A stretch of DNA of 64,000 bases from the NCBI RefSeq assembly GCF_036250675.1, contig NZ_CP109592.1:2232001-2296000 (forward strand), in the 5' to 3' direction. Below are positions 29,429-38,148 of the stretch, piece by piece. Origin of the DNA: Streptomyces sp. NBC_01689. Its GTDB lineage: Bacteria; Actinomycetota; Actinomycetes; Streptomycetales; Streptomycetaceae. Under the pieces are notes generated by a model. It had not been told where the DNA came from and did not search any database. It was given only the letters and a program-made list of their open reading frames with translations. A program made the position numbers and the translations under genes. How positions within the stretch are numbered: position 1 is the stretch's first letter; every line of letters begins with the position of its first letter.

Positions 29429-30475
29429 GTGCCAGCGAAACGGTCACCGGCGCGACGGCCGACGATGAAGGACATCGCGCGCCGCGCCGGGGTCTCGGAG
29501 AGCGCGGTCTCCTTCGCTCTCAACGACCGCCCCGGGGTCTCCGAGATCACCCGCGACCGGGTGCGCCGGGTCGCCGAACAGCTGGGCTGGCGGCCGAGCA
29601 CGGCGGCCCGCGCGCTCTCCGGCGAGGGCGCGGCCACGGTCGGGCTCGTCGTCGCCCGTCCCGCCGACACCCTGGGCGTGGACTCGTTCTTCCTGCAGCT
29701 GATCTCGGGTATCCAGGAGGTGCTGGCCGAGCGGCATCTGGGGCTGCTCTTCCAGGTGGTGGAGGACGTGGACGACGAGTGCGCGGTCTACCGGCGCTGG
29801 TGGGCCGAGCACCGCGTGGACGGCGTCCTGGTCGTCGATCCGCGCACCGACGATCCACGCCCCGACCTGTTGGAGGAGCTGGGCCTGCCCGCGGTGGTGA
29901 TCGGCGGTGTGCCGGACGCGGAACACCCCGGGATGTCCACCGTCTGGGCGGACGACGCCGGTGCGATGGCCTCGGTGGTGGGCGAGTTGTACGCGCTCGG
30001 GCACCGGCGGATCGCGCACATCGCGGGCCTGCCGGGGCTCGCGCACACCGAGCGGCGCATCCGCGCCCTGCGCGCGGAGGCGGAGCGACGGGGTCTGTCC
30101 GAGGTGCGGTCACTGACCACCGACTACTCGGACTCCGAGGGCGCCGCCGTCACCCGACGGGTCCTGGAGAGCGGCGCGCCGCCCACGGCGCTGATCTACG
30201 ACAACGACGTGATGGCCGTCGCCGGGGCAGCCGCCGCGACGGAACTCGGCTTCCTGGTGCCGCGCGACGTGTCCGTCGTGGCCTGGGAGGATTCCGCGCT
30301 GTGCCGCATGGTCAGACCGTGGCTGTCCGCGCTCTCCCGCGACACCCTGGAGTTCGGGCGCACGGCCGCGCGGGAACTGACCGCGCTGCTGGACGGCGGC
30401 CCGGCACGGACCGTCCAGGTACCGGTGCCCCGGCTGATCGGACGCGAGAGCACCGGGGCTGTCCCCGGCGTCTGA
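29429..30475 (+). CDS. LacI-family transcriptional regulator
   Basis: A 348-residue regulator. The N-terminal helix-turn-helix is TMKDIARRAGVSESAVSFAL, followed by the hinge helix region PSTAARALSGEGAATVGLVV. The rest is a periplasmic-binding-like sugar sensor domain with family signposts such as VVIGGVPDAEHPG, LGHRRIAHIAG and SVVAWEDS. GTG 29429 follows GGGGAGCAGG. It diverges from the glycan importer/glycosidase operon and very probably represses it until an imported oligosaccharide appears. Confidence 0.93.
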   Translation: MPAKRSPARRPTMKDIARRAGVSESAVSFALNDRPGVSEITRDRVRRVAEQLGWRPSTAARALSGEGAATVGLVVARPADTLGVDSFFLQLISGIQEVLAERHLGLLFQVVEDVDDECAVYRRWWAEHRVDGVLVVDPRTDDPRPDLLEELGLPAVVIGGVPDAEHPGMSTVWADDAGAMASVVGELYALGHRRIAHIAGLPGLAHTERRIRALRAEAERRGLSEVRSLTTDYSDSEGAAVTRRVLESGAPPTALIYDNDVMAVAGAAAATELGFLVPRDVSVVAWEDSALCRMVRPWLSALSRDTLEFGRTAARELTALLDGGPARTVQVPVPRLIGRESTGAVPGV

Positions 30476-30526
30476 CGGCAGGGTGCCCGGTCTCCGGCAG
30501 GGGCGTGCCTGCGCAGAAAACCTGTT

Positions 30527-30545
30527 GGCGGCCCTCGGGGCCGCC
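30527..30545 (+). ncRNA. GC-rich leader hairpin upstream of a 24-codon ORF
   Basis: GGCGGCC (30527-30533) pairs with GGCCGCC (30539-30545) around a 5-nt loop (CTCGG), extendable to eight pairs with a 3-nt loop. It lies after the lacI stop and before the short ORF at 30592. It could be the lacI terminator or part of a structured 5' leader of the hydrolase mRNA. Confidence 0.4.
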
Positions 30546-30591
30546 TGCTACCTTTCCGGAGGCCGTGCGAGAGAACGAGGAGGTGGTACCC

Positions 30592-30666
30592 GTGGACACA
30601 GTATCGACATGGGTGCTCCCCTCCGGGGTCACGGTCGGGCGACAGGTCGTCCGGGAGCGCCGCTGA
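30592..30666 (+). CDS. Putative 24-residue leader peptide upstream of alpha/beta hydrolase
   Basis: A short ORF beginning GTG 30592 with an excellent ribosome binding site (GAGGAGG, 8 nt before the start) ends at TGA 30666, 24 bp before the hydrolase ATG. The last 18 residues are WVLPSGVTVGRQVVRERR. It is too small for a domain assignment. A strong start signal, a preceding hairpin and tight spacing to the next gene suggest a translated leader that couples to or attenuates the downstream gene. The codons have G/C third positions like its neighbours. Function is unknown. Confidence 0.5.
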   Translation: MDTVSTWVLPSGVTVGRQVVRERR

Positions 30667-30690
30667 CGCGCACTCCCGAAAGGCACGACC

Positions 30691-31434
30691 ATGCGATTCA
30701 CCTCTGAACGGCGTTTCGACGACGGCGTCCTCGAACGCGAATTCACCCTCGGCGAGATCCCCGGCGTCCTGTGGACACCCGCACCCTCGTCCGCACCCGC
30801 GCCCGTGCCCGCGCCGCTGATCCTGCTGGGTCACCCCGGCGGACTGCGGAGGATGTACCCCCGGCTGGCGGCCCGGGCCCGGCGGTCGGCCGCGGACGGC
30901 TTCGCCGCGGTCACCGTCGAGCTCCCCGGGAGCGGTGACCGGCCCCGCCTGCCCGCCCTCGAACAGGCCCGCGCCGACCTGCACCGGACACTGAAGGCCG
31001 GAGAGCCGGTCGGCGACGAGATCATCGACGCGCTGGTCCTCCCGCTGGTCGAGAAGGCGGTGCCGGAATGGCGGGCCACCCTGGACGCCGTCCTGTCGCT
31101 GCCGGGGCTCGGCGGCCCGGTCGGGTACTCGGGCGGAGTGATCTCCATCGGGACCCGGCTGGCGGTGCTCGAACCGCGCATCGCGGCCGCCGCCCTGTTC
31201 GCCGGGAGCTTCGTGCCCCGCGCCATGTTCGAGGAGGCCCGGAAGGTCACCATCCCGCTGCACGTCCTGCTGCAGTGGGACGACGAGGGGAACGACCGGC
31301 AGTCGGCCCTGGACCTCTTCGACGCCTTCGGCTCCAAGGAGAAGACCCTGAACGCCAACATGGGCGGGCACGCGGGCGTCCCGGAGTCCGCGGGCGACGC
31401 GGCGGCCCGGTTCTTCACCCGGCATCTGAGGTGA
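30691..31434 (+). CDS. Alpha/beta hydrolase (dienelactone-hydrolase-like)
   Basis: A 247-residue alpha/beta hydrolase without signal peptide. The nucleophile elbow is GYSGG (Ser in PVGYSGGVISIG), and the HPGG loop after LILLG probably forms the oxyanion hole. The acid is likely in LLQWDDEGNDR and the histidine in MGGHAGVP near the C-terminus. ATG 30691 follows GAAAGG. The substrate is unknown. It is separated from the lacI-type gene by a leader region and ends at a strong bidirectional hairpin. Confidence 0.83.
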   Translation: MRFTSERRFDDGVLEREFTLGEIPGVLWTPAPSSAPAPVPAPLILLGHPGGLRRMYPRLAARARRSAADGFAAVTVELPGSGDRPRLPALEQARADLHRTLKAGEPVGDEIIDALVLPLVEKAVPEWRATLDAVLSLPGLGGPVGYSGGVISIGTRLAVLEPRIAAAALFAGSFVPRAMFEEARKVTIPLHVLLQWDDEGNDRQSALDLFDAFGSKEKTLNANMGGHAGVPESAGDAAARFFTRHLR

Positions 31435-31520
31435 GGCCGCCGGCGGCCGGCGCGACCCCGGCCGCCGGCCCGGTCGGCCGGGCCGGCGCCTGACGGTGGG
31501 CCGCGCCGGCCAGGGTGCCC

Positions 31521-31555
31521 CTCGTCGAGGACCGGCTCCGGCCGTCCTCGACGAG
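31521..31555. terminator. Bidirectional hairpin terminator
   Basis: CTCGTCGAGGAC (31521-31532) and GTCCTCGACGAG (31544-31555) form a perfect 12-bp stem with an 11-nt loop that can pair further. It lies between the convergent hydrolase (ends 31434) and fucosidase (ends 31648) genes. No T-tract is needed for such GC-rich Streptomyces terminators. Confidence 0.7.
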
Positions 31556-31647
31556 AGGCGTCCCGCCGGTGCGCGAGCGCCCCGATCCCGGCGGTACCGG
31601 CGCCCGCCACGGCCGTGCTCGGCGGTGGCCGCCGAACCGCACCGGCG

Positions 31648-33996
31648 TCAGTCGTGCCACTCCACCTTGAACACCCAGACGTACTCGCCGGACCTGCGGG
31701 CCGCCTCGGGCACGTCGATCACCAACGCCCCTTTCCGGATGGTCCAGTTGAGCGGTCGGTCGTGGCCGAGCAGGGTCACCCGGTCGCCGCCGCGGACCGG
31801 CACCGGCGCCTCTACGGTGAGCGTGGCGCCGGGCGCGGCCAGCGAATGGATGTAGAAGGCCTCGTTCTGCTTCACCGTGAACCGCAGGTCCTCCCCGAGC
31901 TGCGCCATCCGCGACCAGTACGTCGTGTCGTAGACCGCCTCCCCGTTGACCTTCAGCCACCGGCCGGTCTCGCGCAGCCGGGTCTGCATGATCTCCGGGA
32001 TGGTGCCGTCGGCGCGCGGCCCGATGTCGAGCAGGAGGTTGCCGTTCTTGGAGACGATGTCGACCAGACTGCGGACCACTTCCTCGGCGGTCATGTAAGC
32101 GGCGTCGGGCGTGGCCCGGTTGTAGCCGTAGCTGAACGGGTCGAGTCCCCTGCTGGACTCCCACTTGGCGACCACGGTGTTCGCGTAGGTCGTGTACTCG
32201 GGCGTCGTGAAGTCGTGGAAGCCGATGCCCGAGCGGTTGTTGACCGTCACCTCGTACGGCTTCGCGCGGTTCTTGCCGTGGTTGAAGTACTCGGCGAGCA
32301 CGCGCGCACTGTCGTTGGCGCCCCCGATGTCGCACCAGATGACGGACGGGTCGTAGCCGTGGACCAGTTCCAGCATCTGCGCTGCCTGATAGTCCTTCAC
32401 ATAGTCCTTGCCTGCGGAGTATCCGGTGTACGGGACCGGTTCCCGCGTGTACGGATTGCGCGGGGCGTGCCCCGACCAGGGGTTGTCGGGGTTGAACCAC
32501 TCGGGCATGGAGAAGTACAGCCCGCGGTGGAGCTCGGGCGTGAACCGCCGGGAGGCGTCGAAGAGTTCACGGACGAGGTCGCGCTTCGGGCCCATCTTCA
32601 CGGAGTTGCGGCCGGAGACCCGGGTGTCCCACAGGGCGAAGCCCTCGTGGTGCTTGGAGGTGAGGACGTGGTACTGGGCGCCCGCGTCCCGGAACAGCTC
32701 CACCCAGGCCCGCGGATCGAACCGGCGGGCCGTGAACATCGGGATGAAGTCGTCGTAGGCGAAGTCCTCGCCGTACTTCTGCCGGTGGTAGGCGTACACC
32801 GCGTTCCCCGGGTCCTGGAGGTTGTTCCAGTACCACTCGGCGTACTGCTCGCCCACCGGTGACCAGGCGGGCACCGAGTAGACGCCCCAGTGGATGAAGA
32901 TGCCGAACTTGGCGCGGTGGAACCAGTACGGGGCCTGGTGCCCGGCGAGGGACTCCTCGGTCGGGAGGTAGTCGGGCACGCCCAGGGTCAGGGTGCGGCG
33001 GGCGGCGGCCGCCTGCCGGCCGCGGCTCTCGACGGCCACCGTCCCCTCGCGGGCGGTGCCCGGCGCCGTGCCCACCCGGTTGCGGATGCCGACGCGGACC
33101 CGCGCCTGCTCACCGGGGTCGAGGCGGGTCACGCGCGCGGGCTCGACGGTGCGGGCTCCGGGCACTTCGACGCCGACCGTCACCCGGTCACCGGCGAGGA
33201 CGGGGACCGTTCCCGCGTTGACGACGGTGGCCTCCACGCTCTGCGCGCCGCTCGACTCCAGCAGCGAGAAGGTGCTGTGGACGTCCCGCAGTGCCAACGC
33301 CCGTCCCTGGGCGACCGGTTGCAGCGAGAGGGCGAAGATGTGCAGGGAGGCCTGGTTCTCCTCTGCGGCCCGGGTGGTCGGCAGGGTGAGGGCGACCGCC
33401 TCGCGCGCCGGGTCGATCCAGACCTCCGCCGTGCCGATCCCGACGCTGTGCTCGTCTTTGCCGCCGTCCGGCCGGTAGCGGTAGGGCGCGGAGAGCGGGC
33501 CGCCCGTCGCGTACCAGTCCGAACCGCCGAGTCCAGCGGTGGTCGTCGAACCGTCGGCGTAGTGGACGGTGGCGGTGCCCGAGGCGTCGCCGTAGCTGGC
33601 GGACGTGAGGAAGAGCGCCGAGAGATAGCGGCCCTGGGGAAGGCCGATGCGCTGGCCGAGGGCGACCACGTTGTTCCTGGCCCCCGCGTCGGAGGACGGG
33701 AACAGGAAGGCGATGCCGTCCACCTCGACCGGGCCCGCGGGGAGTTCCTCACCGGGGAAGGTGTAGCCCGAGCCGTCGAAGTCGCCGCCGGGGACACCCG
33801 TGCGGTCGACGCCGTCGTTGTCGAAGTGGGCGTCGAGCGGTACGGGGATCGGGCCGGGAACGGGAACCCACTGCCGCGCCGGCCCTTCGGCCGGTGCGGC
33901 GGCCCGCGCCGCGGTCGCCGCGGTGAGCGGAAGAGCCGTCGCGGCGGCGACGGCCGCGGTGGCTCCCAGAACCTGACGTCTTGGATACGTACCCAT
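31648..33996 (-). CDS. Secreted alpha-L-fucosidase (GH29)
   Basis: A 782-residue exported enzyme. The Tat signal contains PRRQVLG followed by an Ala-rich hydrophobic region. Residues about 45-330 form beta-rich accessory modules. The GH29 catalytic domain starts near WFHRAKFGIFIHWGVYSVPAW and has HVLTSKHHEGFALWD and the likely nucleophile Asp in VIWCDIGG. The C-terminus ends with a small beta domain (LLGHDRPLNWTIRKG). It would release L-fucose from glycoproteins or glycans outside the cell, feeding the fucose importer and pathway at 10.8-18.7 kb. It is transcribed from its own promoter. Confidence 0.92.
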   Translation of the reverse strand: MGTYPRRQVLGATAAVAAATALPLTAATAARAAAPAEGPARQWVPVPGPIPVPLDAHFDNDGVDRTGVPGGDFDGSGYTFPGEELPAGPVEVDGIAFLFPSSDAGARNNVVALGQRIGLPQGRYLSALFLTSASYGDASGTATVHYADGSTTTAGLGGSDWYATGGPLSAPYRYRPDGGKDEHSVGIGTAEVWIDPAREAVALTLPTTRAAEENQASLHIFALSLQPVAQGRALALRDVHSTFSLLESSGAQSVEATVVNAGTVPVLAGDRVTVGVEVPGARTVEPARVTRLDPGEQARVRVGIRNRVGTAPGTAREGTVAVESRGRQAAAARRTLTLGVPDYLPTEESLAGHQAPYWFHRAKFGIFIHWGVYSVPAWSPVGEQYAEWYWNNLQDPGNAVYAYHRQKYGEDFAYDDFIPMFTARRFDPRAWVELFRDAGAQYHVLTSKHHEGFALWDTRVSGRNSVKMGPKRDLVRELFDASRRFTPELHRGLYFSMPEWFNPDNPWSGHAPRNPYTREPVPYTGYSAGKDYVKDYQAAQMLELVHGYDPSVIWCDIGGANDSARVLAEYFNHGKNRAKPYEVTVNNRSGIGFHDFTTPEYTTYANTVVAKWESSRGLDPFSYGYNRATPDAAYMTAEEVVRSLVDIVSKNGNLLLDIGPRADGTIPEIMQTRLRETGRWLKVNGEAVYDTTYWSRMAQLGEDLRFTVKQNEAFYIHSLAAPGATLTVEAPVPVRGGDRVTLLGHDRPLNWTIRKGALVIDVPEAARRSGEYVWVFKVEWHD

Positions 33997-34010
33997 GAGC
34001 GGCTCCAATT

Positions 34011-34052
34011 CATCGGATGTCTGATGATGAGACGGCTTCCGATGGCTGTCAA
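34011..34052 (-). promoter_or_regulatory. Fucosidase promoter with GntR-like palindrome
   Basis: On the minus strand a TTGACA -35 hexamer (reverse of 34047-34052) is followed about 18 bp later by a weak ATC-rich -10. The 16-bp near-palindrome CATCGGATGTCTGATG (34011-34026, one mismatch between arms) overlaps the -10/start region, 15 bp before the ATG. A second CATCGGA arm pairs with TCCGATG at 34038-34044. The motif differs from the dyads at 18884 and 29360. Confidence 0.55.
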
Positions 34053-34248
34053 CGAGGCCTGAGGGCTTGTAATTTGACCCAGTGGTCGGAGGATCGGGAG
34101 GCATACGGGGGCCGTCGTCCGGTCTCCCGGTGAAAAGCCCAGGAGAACCGGGGTGGACGTCCCGGCGCGGCAGCCCTCGACGCGGCTCTCGCACCCGGGC
34201 ACAGTGCTCCTCGTACCGACCAGTAGTTCCCTGCCCCGAGGAGCACCC

Positions 34249-35592
34249 GTGACCAGTTGGGCCGGCCGGACGGCCACCGAGATCGCCGCGGCCGTCCGTG
34301 AGAAGCGGATCAGCCCGCGCGAGGTGGTGGCCGAGCACCTCGCCCGGATCGAACGGCTGGACGCCGGGATCGGCGCCTTCCGGCTCGTACGGTCCGAGGC
34401 GGCCATGGCGGAGGCCGACGCGCTGGCCGCCCGACCGGACCTGGCCGGACTCCCCCTCGCCGGGGTGCCCGTGGCCGTCAAGGACAACCTGCCGGTGCGG
34501 GGTGAGTCCTGCCGCCAGGGCTCCGCCGCGACCTCCGACGCCGCCGCCGAGGAGGACCATGTCACCGTGGCACGGCTGCGTGCGGCGGGCGCCGTGGTGG
34601 TGGGCCTGACGAACGTGCCCGAGCTCTGCGTCTTCGGCACCTCGGACGGTGTGTACGGCATCGTCCGCAATCCCTGGGACCCCTCGCGCACGGCCGGCGG
34701 CTCCTCGGGCGGCAGCGCGGCCGCCGTCGCGGCCGGAATGGTGCCCGTCGCGCTGGGCAACGACGGGATGGGGTCGCTGCGCATCCCGGCGGCCAACTGC
34801 GGGCTGGTCGGGCTGAAGCCGGGGCACGGGACGGTCCCGGCCGGCATCGGTCACGGCGACTGGTTCGGCATGGCGGAGAACGGGCCGCTCACGACCACCG
34901 TGGCCGACGCGCGGCTGATGCTGGCGGTCCTCTCGGACACCGAGGCGGTACGGCCCTCCGGGAACCCCGCCCGGAGGATCGCGGTCTCCGTGCGCAGCCC
35001 CCTGGCCGGGGTGACCGTCGGCCGGCCGTACGCGACGGCGGCCCGGGAGGCGGCGGCGCTGCTCGCCGGGGCCGGTCACCGGGTGCGGCGCTCCGACCCC
35101 CCGTACCCGCTGTGGCTGGGCACGACGTCGCTCGCGCACTGGACGGCGGGGACCGCGGTGGACGCCGCGGACCTCGACCCGCGGCGGCTCACCCGCCGCA
35201 CGCGCGCGCACGCCGCCGTGGGGCGCCGCTTCGTGACCGGTGTGCGCACCGGCGAGCGTCGTGAGCAGTTGCGTGCGCGTCTGACGCCGTTCTTCGAGGA
35301 GCACGACGTGCTGCTGACCCCCGCGCTGGCCCGGCGGGGTCCGGCCGCCGCGGCCTGGCACGAGCGGGGCTGGCTGCGCAACCTCCTGGCGAACACGAAC
35401 TACTCGCCACTGACCCCGCCCTGGAACCTCACCGGCTGGCCCGCGATGGCGGTGCCGTTCGGGACCCTGCCGGGCGGCGCCCCGTGCGCCGTGCAGTTGG
35501 TCGGGCGGCCCGGATCGGAGGCGGAACTGCTGGAGCTCGCGGGGCAGCTGGAGGAGCTGCGTCCGTGGAAACGGACGGCGCCGCTGGACTGA
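34249..35592 (+). CDS. Amidase signature family protein
   Basis: A 447-residue amidase. The Ser-cisSer-Lys triad is represented by the Lys in VAVKDNLPV and the serines in GGSSGGSAAAVAAG. The usual DGGGSIR motif reads NDGMGSLRIPA, a conservative change. GTG 34249 lies behind GAGGAG. The family hydrolyses amide bonds of varied small substrates. It diverges from the fucosidase gene, but nothing in the sequence links it to glycan use. Confidence 0.88.
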   Translation: MTSWAGRTATEIAAAVREKRISPREVVAEHLARIERLDAGIGAFRLVRSEAAMAEADALAARPDLAGLPLAGVPVAVKDNLPVRGESCRQGSAATSDAAAEEDHVTVARLRAAGAVVVGLTNVPELCVFGTSDGVYGIVRNPWDPSRTAGGSSGGSAAAVAAGMVPVALGNDGMGSLRIPAANCGLVGLKPGHGTVPAGIGHGDWFGMAENGPLTTTVADARLMLAVLSDTEAVRPSGNPARRIAVSVRSPLAGVTVGRPYATAAREAAALLAGAGHRVRRSDPPYPLWLGTTSLAHWTAGTAVDAADLDPRRLTRRTRAHAAVGRRFVTGVRTGERREQLRARLTPFFEEHDVLLTPALARRGPAAAAWHERGWLRNLLANTNYSPLTPPWNLTGWPAMAVPFGTLPGGAPCAVQLVGRPGSEAELLELAGQLEELRPWKRTAPLD

Positions 35593-35658
35593 GGCGGAAC
35601 CGGGCGCGTCCGCCGCGAGAGGGCCGGGGCGGAGGCCGGTGCCGGAAAGCGTCGTCCC

Positions 35659-36141
35659 TCAGAGCGCCCGGTGCATGATGTGCAGTCCGACCCGGCCGTG
35701 CCTGGGGTGCTCGTAGGCGTCGGGCACGGTGGCGAGCACGGTGAAACCGAGGGAAGTCCACAGCCCGACGGCGGGGTTGGTCGCGACGACGGCGTTGAAG
35801 ACCATGCCGCGGTAGCCGTCCGCCCGGGCGGCGGTCAGGACGTGCTCGGCGAGCGCGCGGCCGATGCCGCGTCCCGCGTGGTCGGGGTCGACCATGAACC
35901 CGGCGTTCGCGATGCGGTCGGCGGGGCCGCCGTAGTTCGGGGCGACGTAGGCCGAGCCGACGACCGTGCCGGCGGCGTCCTCGGCGACGTACACGCGCTT
36001 GCCCGGTGCCATCCACAGGGCCCGTGCGGCGTCGGCCGGGGTGTCGGGGTCCCAGGTGTAGGTCTCGCCCGCGGCGACGATGCGGTGCCAGAACGGCCAG
36101 ATCCGTGGCCAGTCGTCGGCCACGGCTTCTCTGATCAGCAT
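35659..36141 (-). CDS. GNAT family N-acetyltransferase
   Basis: A 160-residue GNAT-fold protein. It starts MLIREAVADDWP, has the acetyl-CoA pyrophosphate loop as GRGIGRALAEHVL within VDPDHAGRGIG, and ends with the FNAVVATNPAVGLWTSLGF strand-helix. This arrangement resembles phosphinothricin/small-molecule acetyltransferases. Substrate unknown. It is convergent with the amidase gene. Confidence 0.9.
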   Translation of the reverse strand: MLIREAVADDWPRIWPFWHRIVAAGETYTWDPDTPADAARALWMAPGKRVYVAEDAAGTVVGSAYVAPNYGGPADRIANAGFMVDPDHAGRGIGRALAEHVLTAARADGYRGMVFNAVVATNPAVGLWTSLGFTVLATVPDAYEHPRHGRVGLHIMHRAL

Positions 36142-36202
36142 GGACGTGAGTCTGGCACGCCCATGCCGTCAGCTGCCGCGAGGGGGTTTCGCGCCGGACC
36201 GG

Positions 36203-36379
36203 TCAGTCGACGCTGGGCAGGATGTGGGGCTCGGCGAGGTCGTCCTCGTAACCCGCGAGGCGGATGGGCGCGGACCTGGCCCACACGTCGAGGCTGCCCA
36301 GCTTCTTCTCGGGCCGGCCGCCCACACGGTCCATGCGGTCCTTGGGACGCTGATCGTGATTCGTCTTCTCCGGTGTCAC
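36203..36379 (-). CDS. Small hypothetical protein (58 aa)
   Basis: A 58-codon gene starting at GTG 36379 behind AAGGAG. Codons have strong G/C third-position bias, supporting real coding. The peptide is hydrophilic at the N-terminus (TNHDQRPKDRMDRVGGRPEKK) if read up to the Lys pair, then LGSLDVWARS and a short acidic tail ending EDDLAEPHILPSVD. There is no signal peptide or cysteine. I do not recognise a family. A charged leader followed by a compact tail could be a small regulatory protein; no modifying enzyme sits next to it. Confidence 0.6.
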   Translation of the reverse strand: MTPEKTNHDQRPKDRMDRVGGRPEKKLGSLDVWARSAPIRLAGYEDDLAEPHILPSVD

Positions 36380-36868
36380 CGCGCACTCCTTATGTGTCGG
36401 GTCACCCTCGGGACGTACAGGAGCCAGTCTTCCTCCGGCCGCCTGACGCCCGCTCGGGTCTGAGTCGAAGGCAGTTAGGGACGCGGTGGCGCCGGTAACT
36501 CGTGTGAGAGCAGGCCGTGGTGACCGGCTTGTCCCGGGACGGACCATGGGTGTGGGTGGGACCCCTTCAGGCTGTCCGTCGGTACAGGGTAACCAAATGA
36601 GCGGGCGCCCGCTCTATGGGGCTGAAAACAAGAGGTAACCGTCTCGCGTCGATCGGTGTCCGCGGAGACCTGATCTGCGTCTATTCGATGATATATCCCT
36701 CTTTCGCGCCACCCGTTCGACGCGGCCGCCGCACCCATGGCCACCCGCCCGGCGGCCGACGGCTTGACGCCGACCGCCCGCCGACCCGCCGCGACGCTCC
36801 GTGATTCATACCCTCAGGGGGTACCGTCGCGAACGGCCCGTACGCCACCCCGGGAGAGAGCGGAGCCG
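36380..36868. other. 489-base intergenic region, partly AT-rich
   Basis: No gene is supported. The stretch 36590-36710 is less GC-rich than its surroundings (contains GATGATATATCC and AACAAGAGGTAACC), suggesting promoter or recently acquired DNA. The right end holds the palindrome at 36808. Confidence 0.45.
36808..36824. promoter_or_regulatory. CsoR/RcnR-type GC palindrome upstream of permease
   Basis: ATACCCTCAGGGGGTAC contains TACCC and GGGTA arms separated by 5 bp (36809-36823), about 45 bp before the permease ATG. TACCC-N-GGGTA palindromes with G/C centres are the known operator style of CsoR-family metal or sulfur sensors. No csoR gene is in the window. Confidence 0.45.
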
Positions 36869-38053
36869 ATGCACGCGATCCTGCACGCGCTGTCCATCAC
36901 CGGGTCGATGACCTGGGAGATCACCTGGGCCCTGATCCTGGGGTTCGGCCTGTCCGCCGTGGTCCAGGCGGTGGTGCGCAGGGCGACGGTCGCGCGGCTG
37001 CTCGGTGACGACCGGCCCCGGACCCTCGTCCTGGCCGCCGGGCTCGGCGCGGCGTCCTCGTCCTGCTCGTACGCGGCCGTGGCGCTCGCCCGCTCCCTGT
37101 TCCGCAAGGGCGCGAACTTCACCGCCGCGATGGCGTTCGAGATCGCCTCCACCAATCTCGTGGTCGAACTCGGCGTGATCCTGGCCCTGTTGATGGGCTG
37201 GCAGTTCACCGTCGCCGAGTTCGTCGGCGGGCCGGTCATGATCGTGGTACTGGCCGTGCTCTTCCGGCTCCTGCTGCGCGAGCGGCTGCTGCACCAGGCC
37301 CGCGAACAGGCCGACCTGGGGCTCTCCGGGGCCATGGAGGGCCATGCCGCGATGGACATGTCGGTGCGGGGCGAGGGCTCGTTCGGACGCCGGCTGTTCT
37401 CCCGCGCGGGCTTCACCTCTGTCGCACACGTGTTCGTCATGGAGTGGGCGGCGATCCTGCGCGACCTGGTGGCCGGGCTGCTGATCGCGGGGGCCATCGC
37501 CGCCTGGGTGCCGGACTCCTTCTGGCGCTCCTTCTTCCTGGACGGACATCCGCTCGCCGCGAAACTGGTCGGACCCCTGATCGGACCGCTTGTGGCGATC
37601 GCCTCCTTCGTGTGCTCGATCGGGAACGTGCCGCTGGCCGTCGTGCTGTGGAAGGGCGGCATCAGCTTCGGCGGTGTGGTCGCGTTCGTCTTCGCCGACC
37701 TGCTGATCCTGCCGATCCTGAACATCTACCGGAAGTACTACGGCCCCCGGACGACGGTCTTCCTGCTGGTCACCTTCTACGCGGCCATGGTGGTCGCCGG
37801 TTACGTCGTGGAGATCCTCTTCGGCGGCCTCGGGCTCGTCCCCGACCAGGCCGACGCCCGGATTCCCGTGGAAGGGGTCTCGTGGGACTACACGACCTGG
37901 CTCAACATCGCCTTCCTGCTGCTCGCGGCGGCACTGGTGTGGCGCTTCCTGCGCACCGGTGGCCCGGCGATGCTGCGGACCATGGGCGGATCACCGGAAG
38001 CGGCGGACCGGACCGGCCACGGGGGGCACGACCACCCGCACGGCGCGCGCTGA
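36869..38053 (+). CDS. Predicted permease, DUF318/COG0701 type
   Basis: A 394-residue polytopic protein of the YraQ/ArsP-like family. It has about eight to ten membrane segments and the paired family motifs ASSSCSYAAVALARSLFRKG and CSIGNVPLAVVLWKGG. The conserved Cys of each lies in a membrane loop. The C-terminal tail is His-rich (HGGHDHPHG), suggesting metal contact. ATG 36869 has a GGAG element just upstream. Family members move organic arsenicals or unknown small solutes; the CsoR-like palindrome upstream points to a metal or sulfur stress cue. Confidence 0.87.
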   Translation: MHAILHALSITGSMTWEITWALILGFGLSAVVQAVVRRATVARLLGDDRPRTLVLAAGLGAASSSCSYAAVALARSLFRKGANFTAAMAFEIASTNLVVELGVILALLMGWQFTVAEFVGGPVMIVVLAVLFRLLLRERLLHQAREQADLGLSGAMEGHAAMDMSVRGEGSFGRRLFSRAGFTSVAHVFVMEWAAILRDLVAGLLIAGAIAAWVPDSFWRSFFLDGHPLAAKLVGPLIGPLVAIASFVCSIGNVPLAVVLWKGGISFGGVVAFVFADLLILPILNIYRKYYGPRTTVFLLVTFYAAMVVAGYVVEILFGGLGLVPDQADARIPVEGVSWDYTTWLNIAFLLLAAALVWRFLRTGGPAMLRTMGGSPEAADRTGHGGHDHPHGAR

Positions 38054-38148
38054 ACACCGGGCGCAGTTCAGGTCCCGTTGGCCGGTTCGCAAGCCGGCCA
38101 TGCTGTGCTGGCGCCCGGCAACGGCTTTTCTCGCGGAAGGACCGACGC

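Noticed and set aside
30578..30592. T-box-like AGGTGGTACC before the short ORF
   Set aside because: Only this short stretch matches; no specifier loop, stem I or tRNA-synthetase-type gene follows, and the bases are explained by a ribosome binding site.
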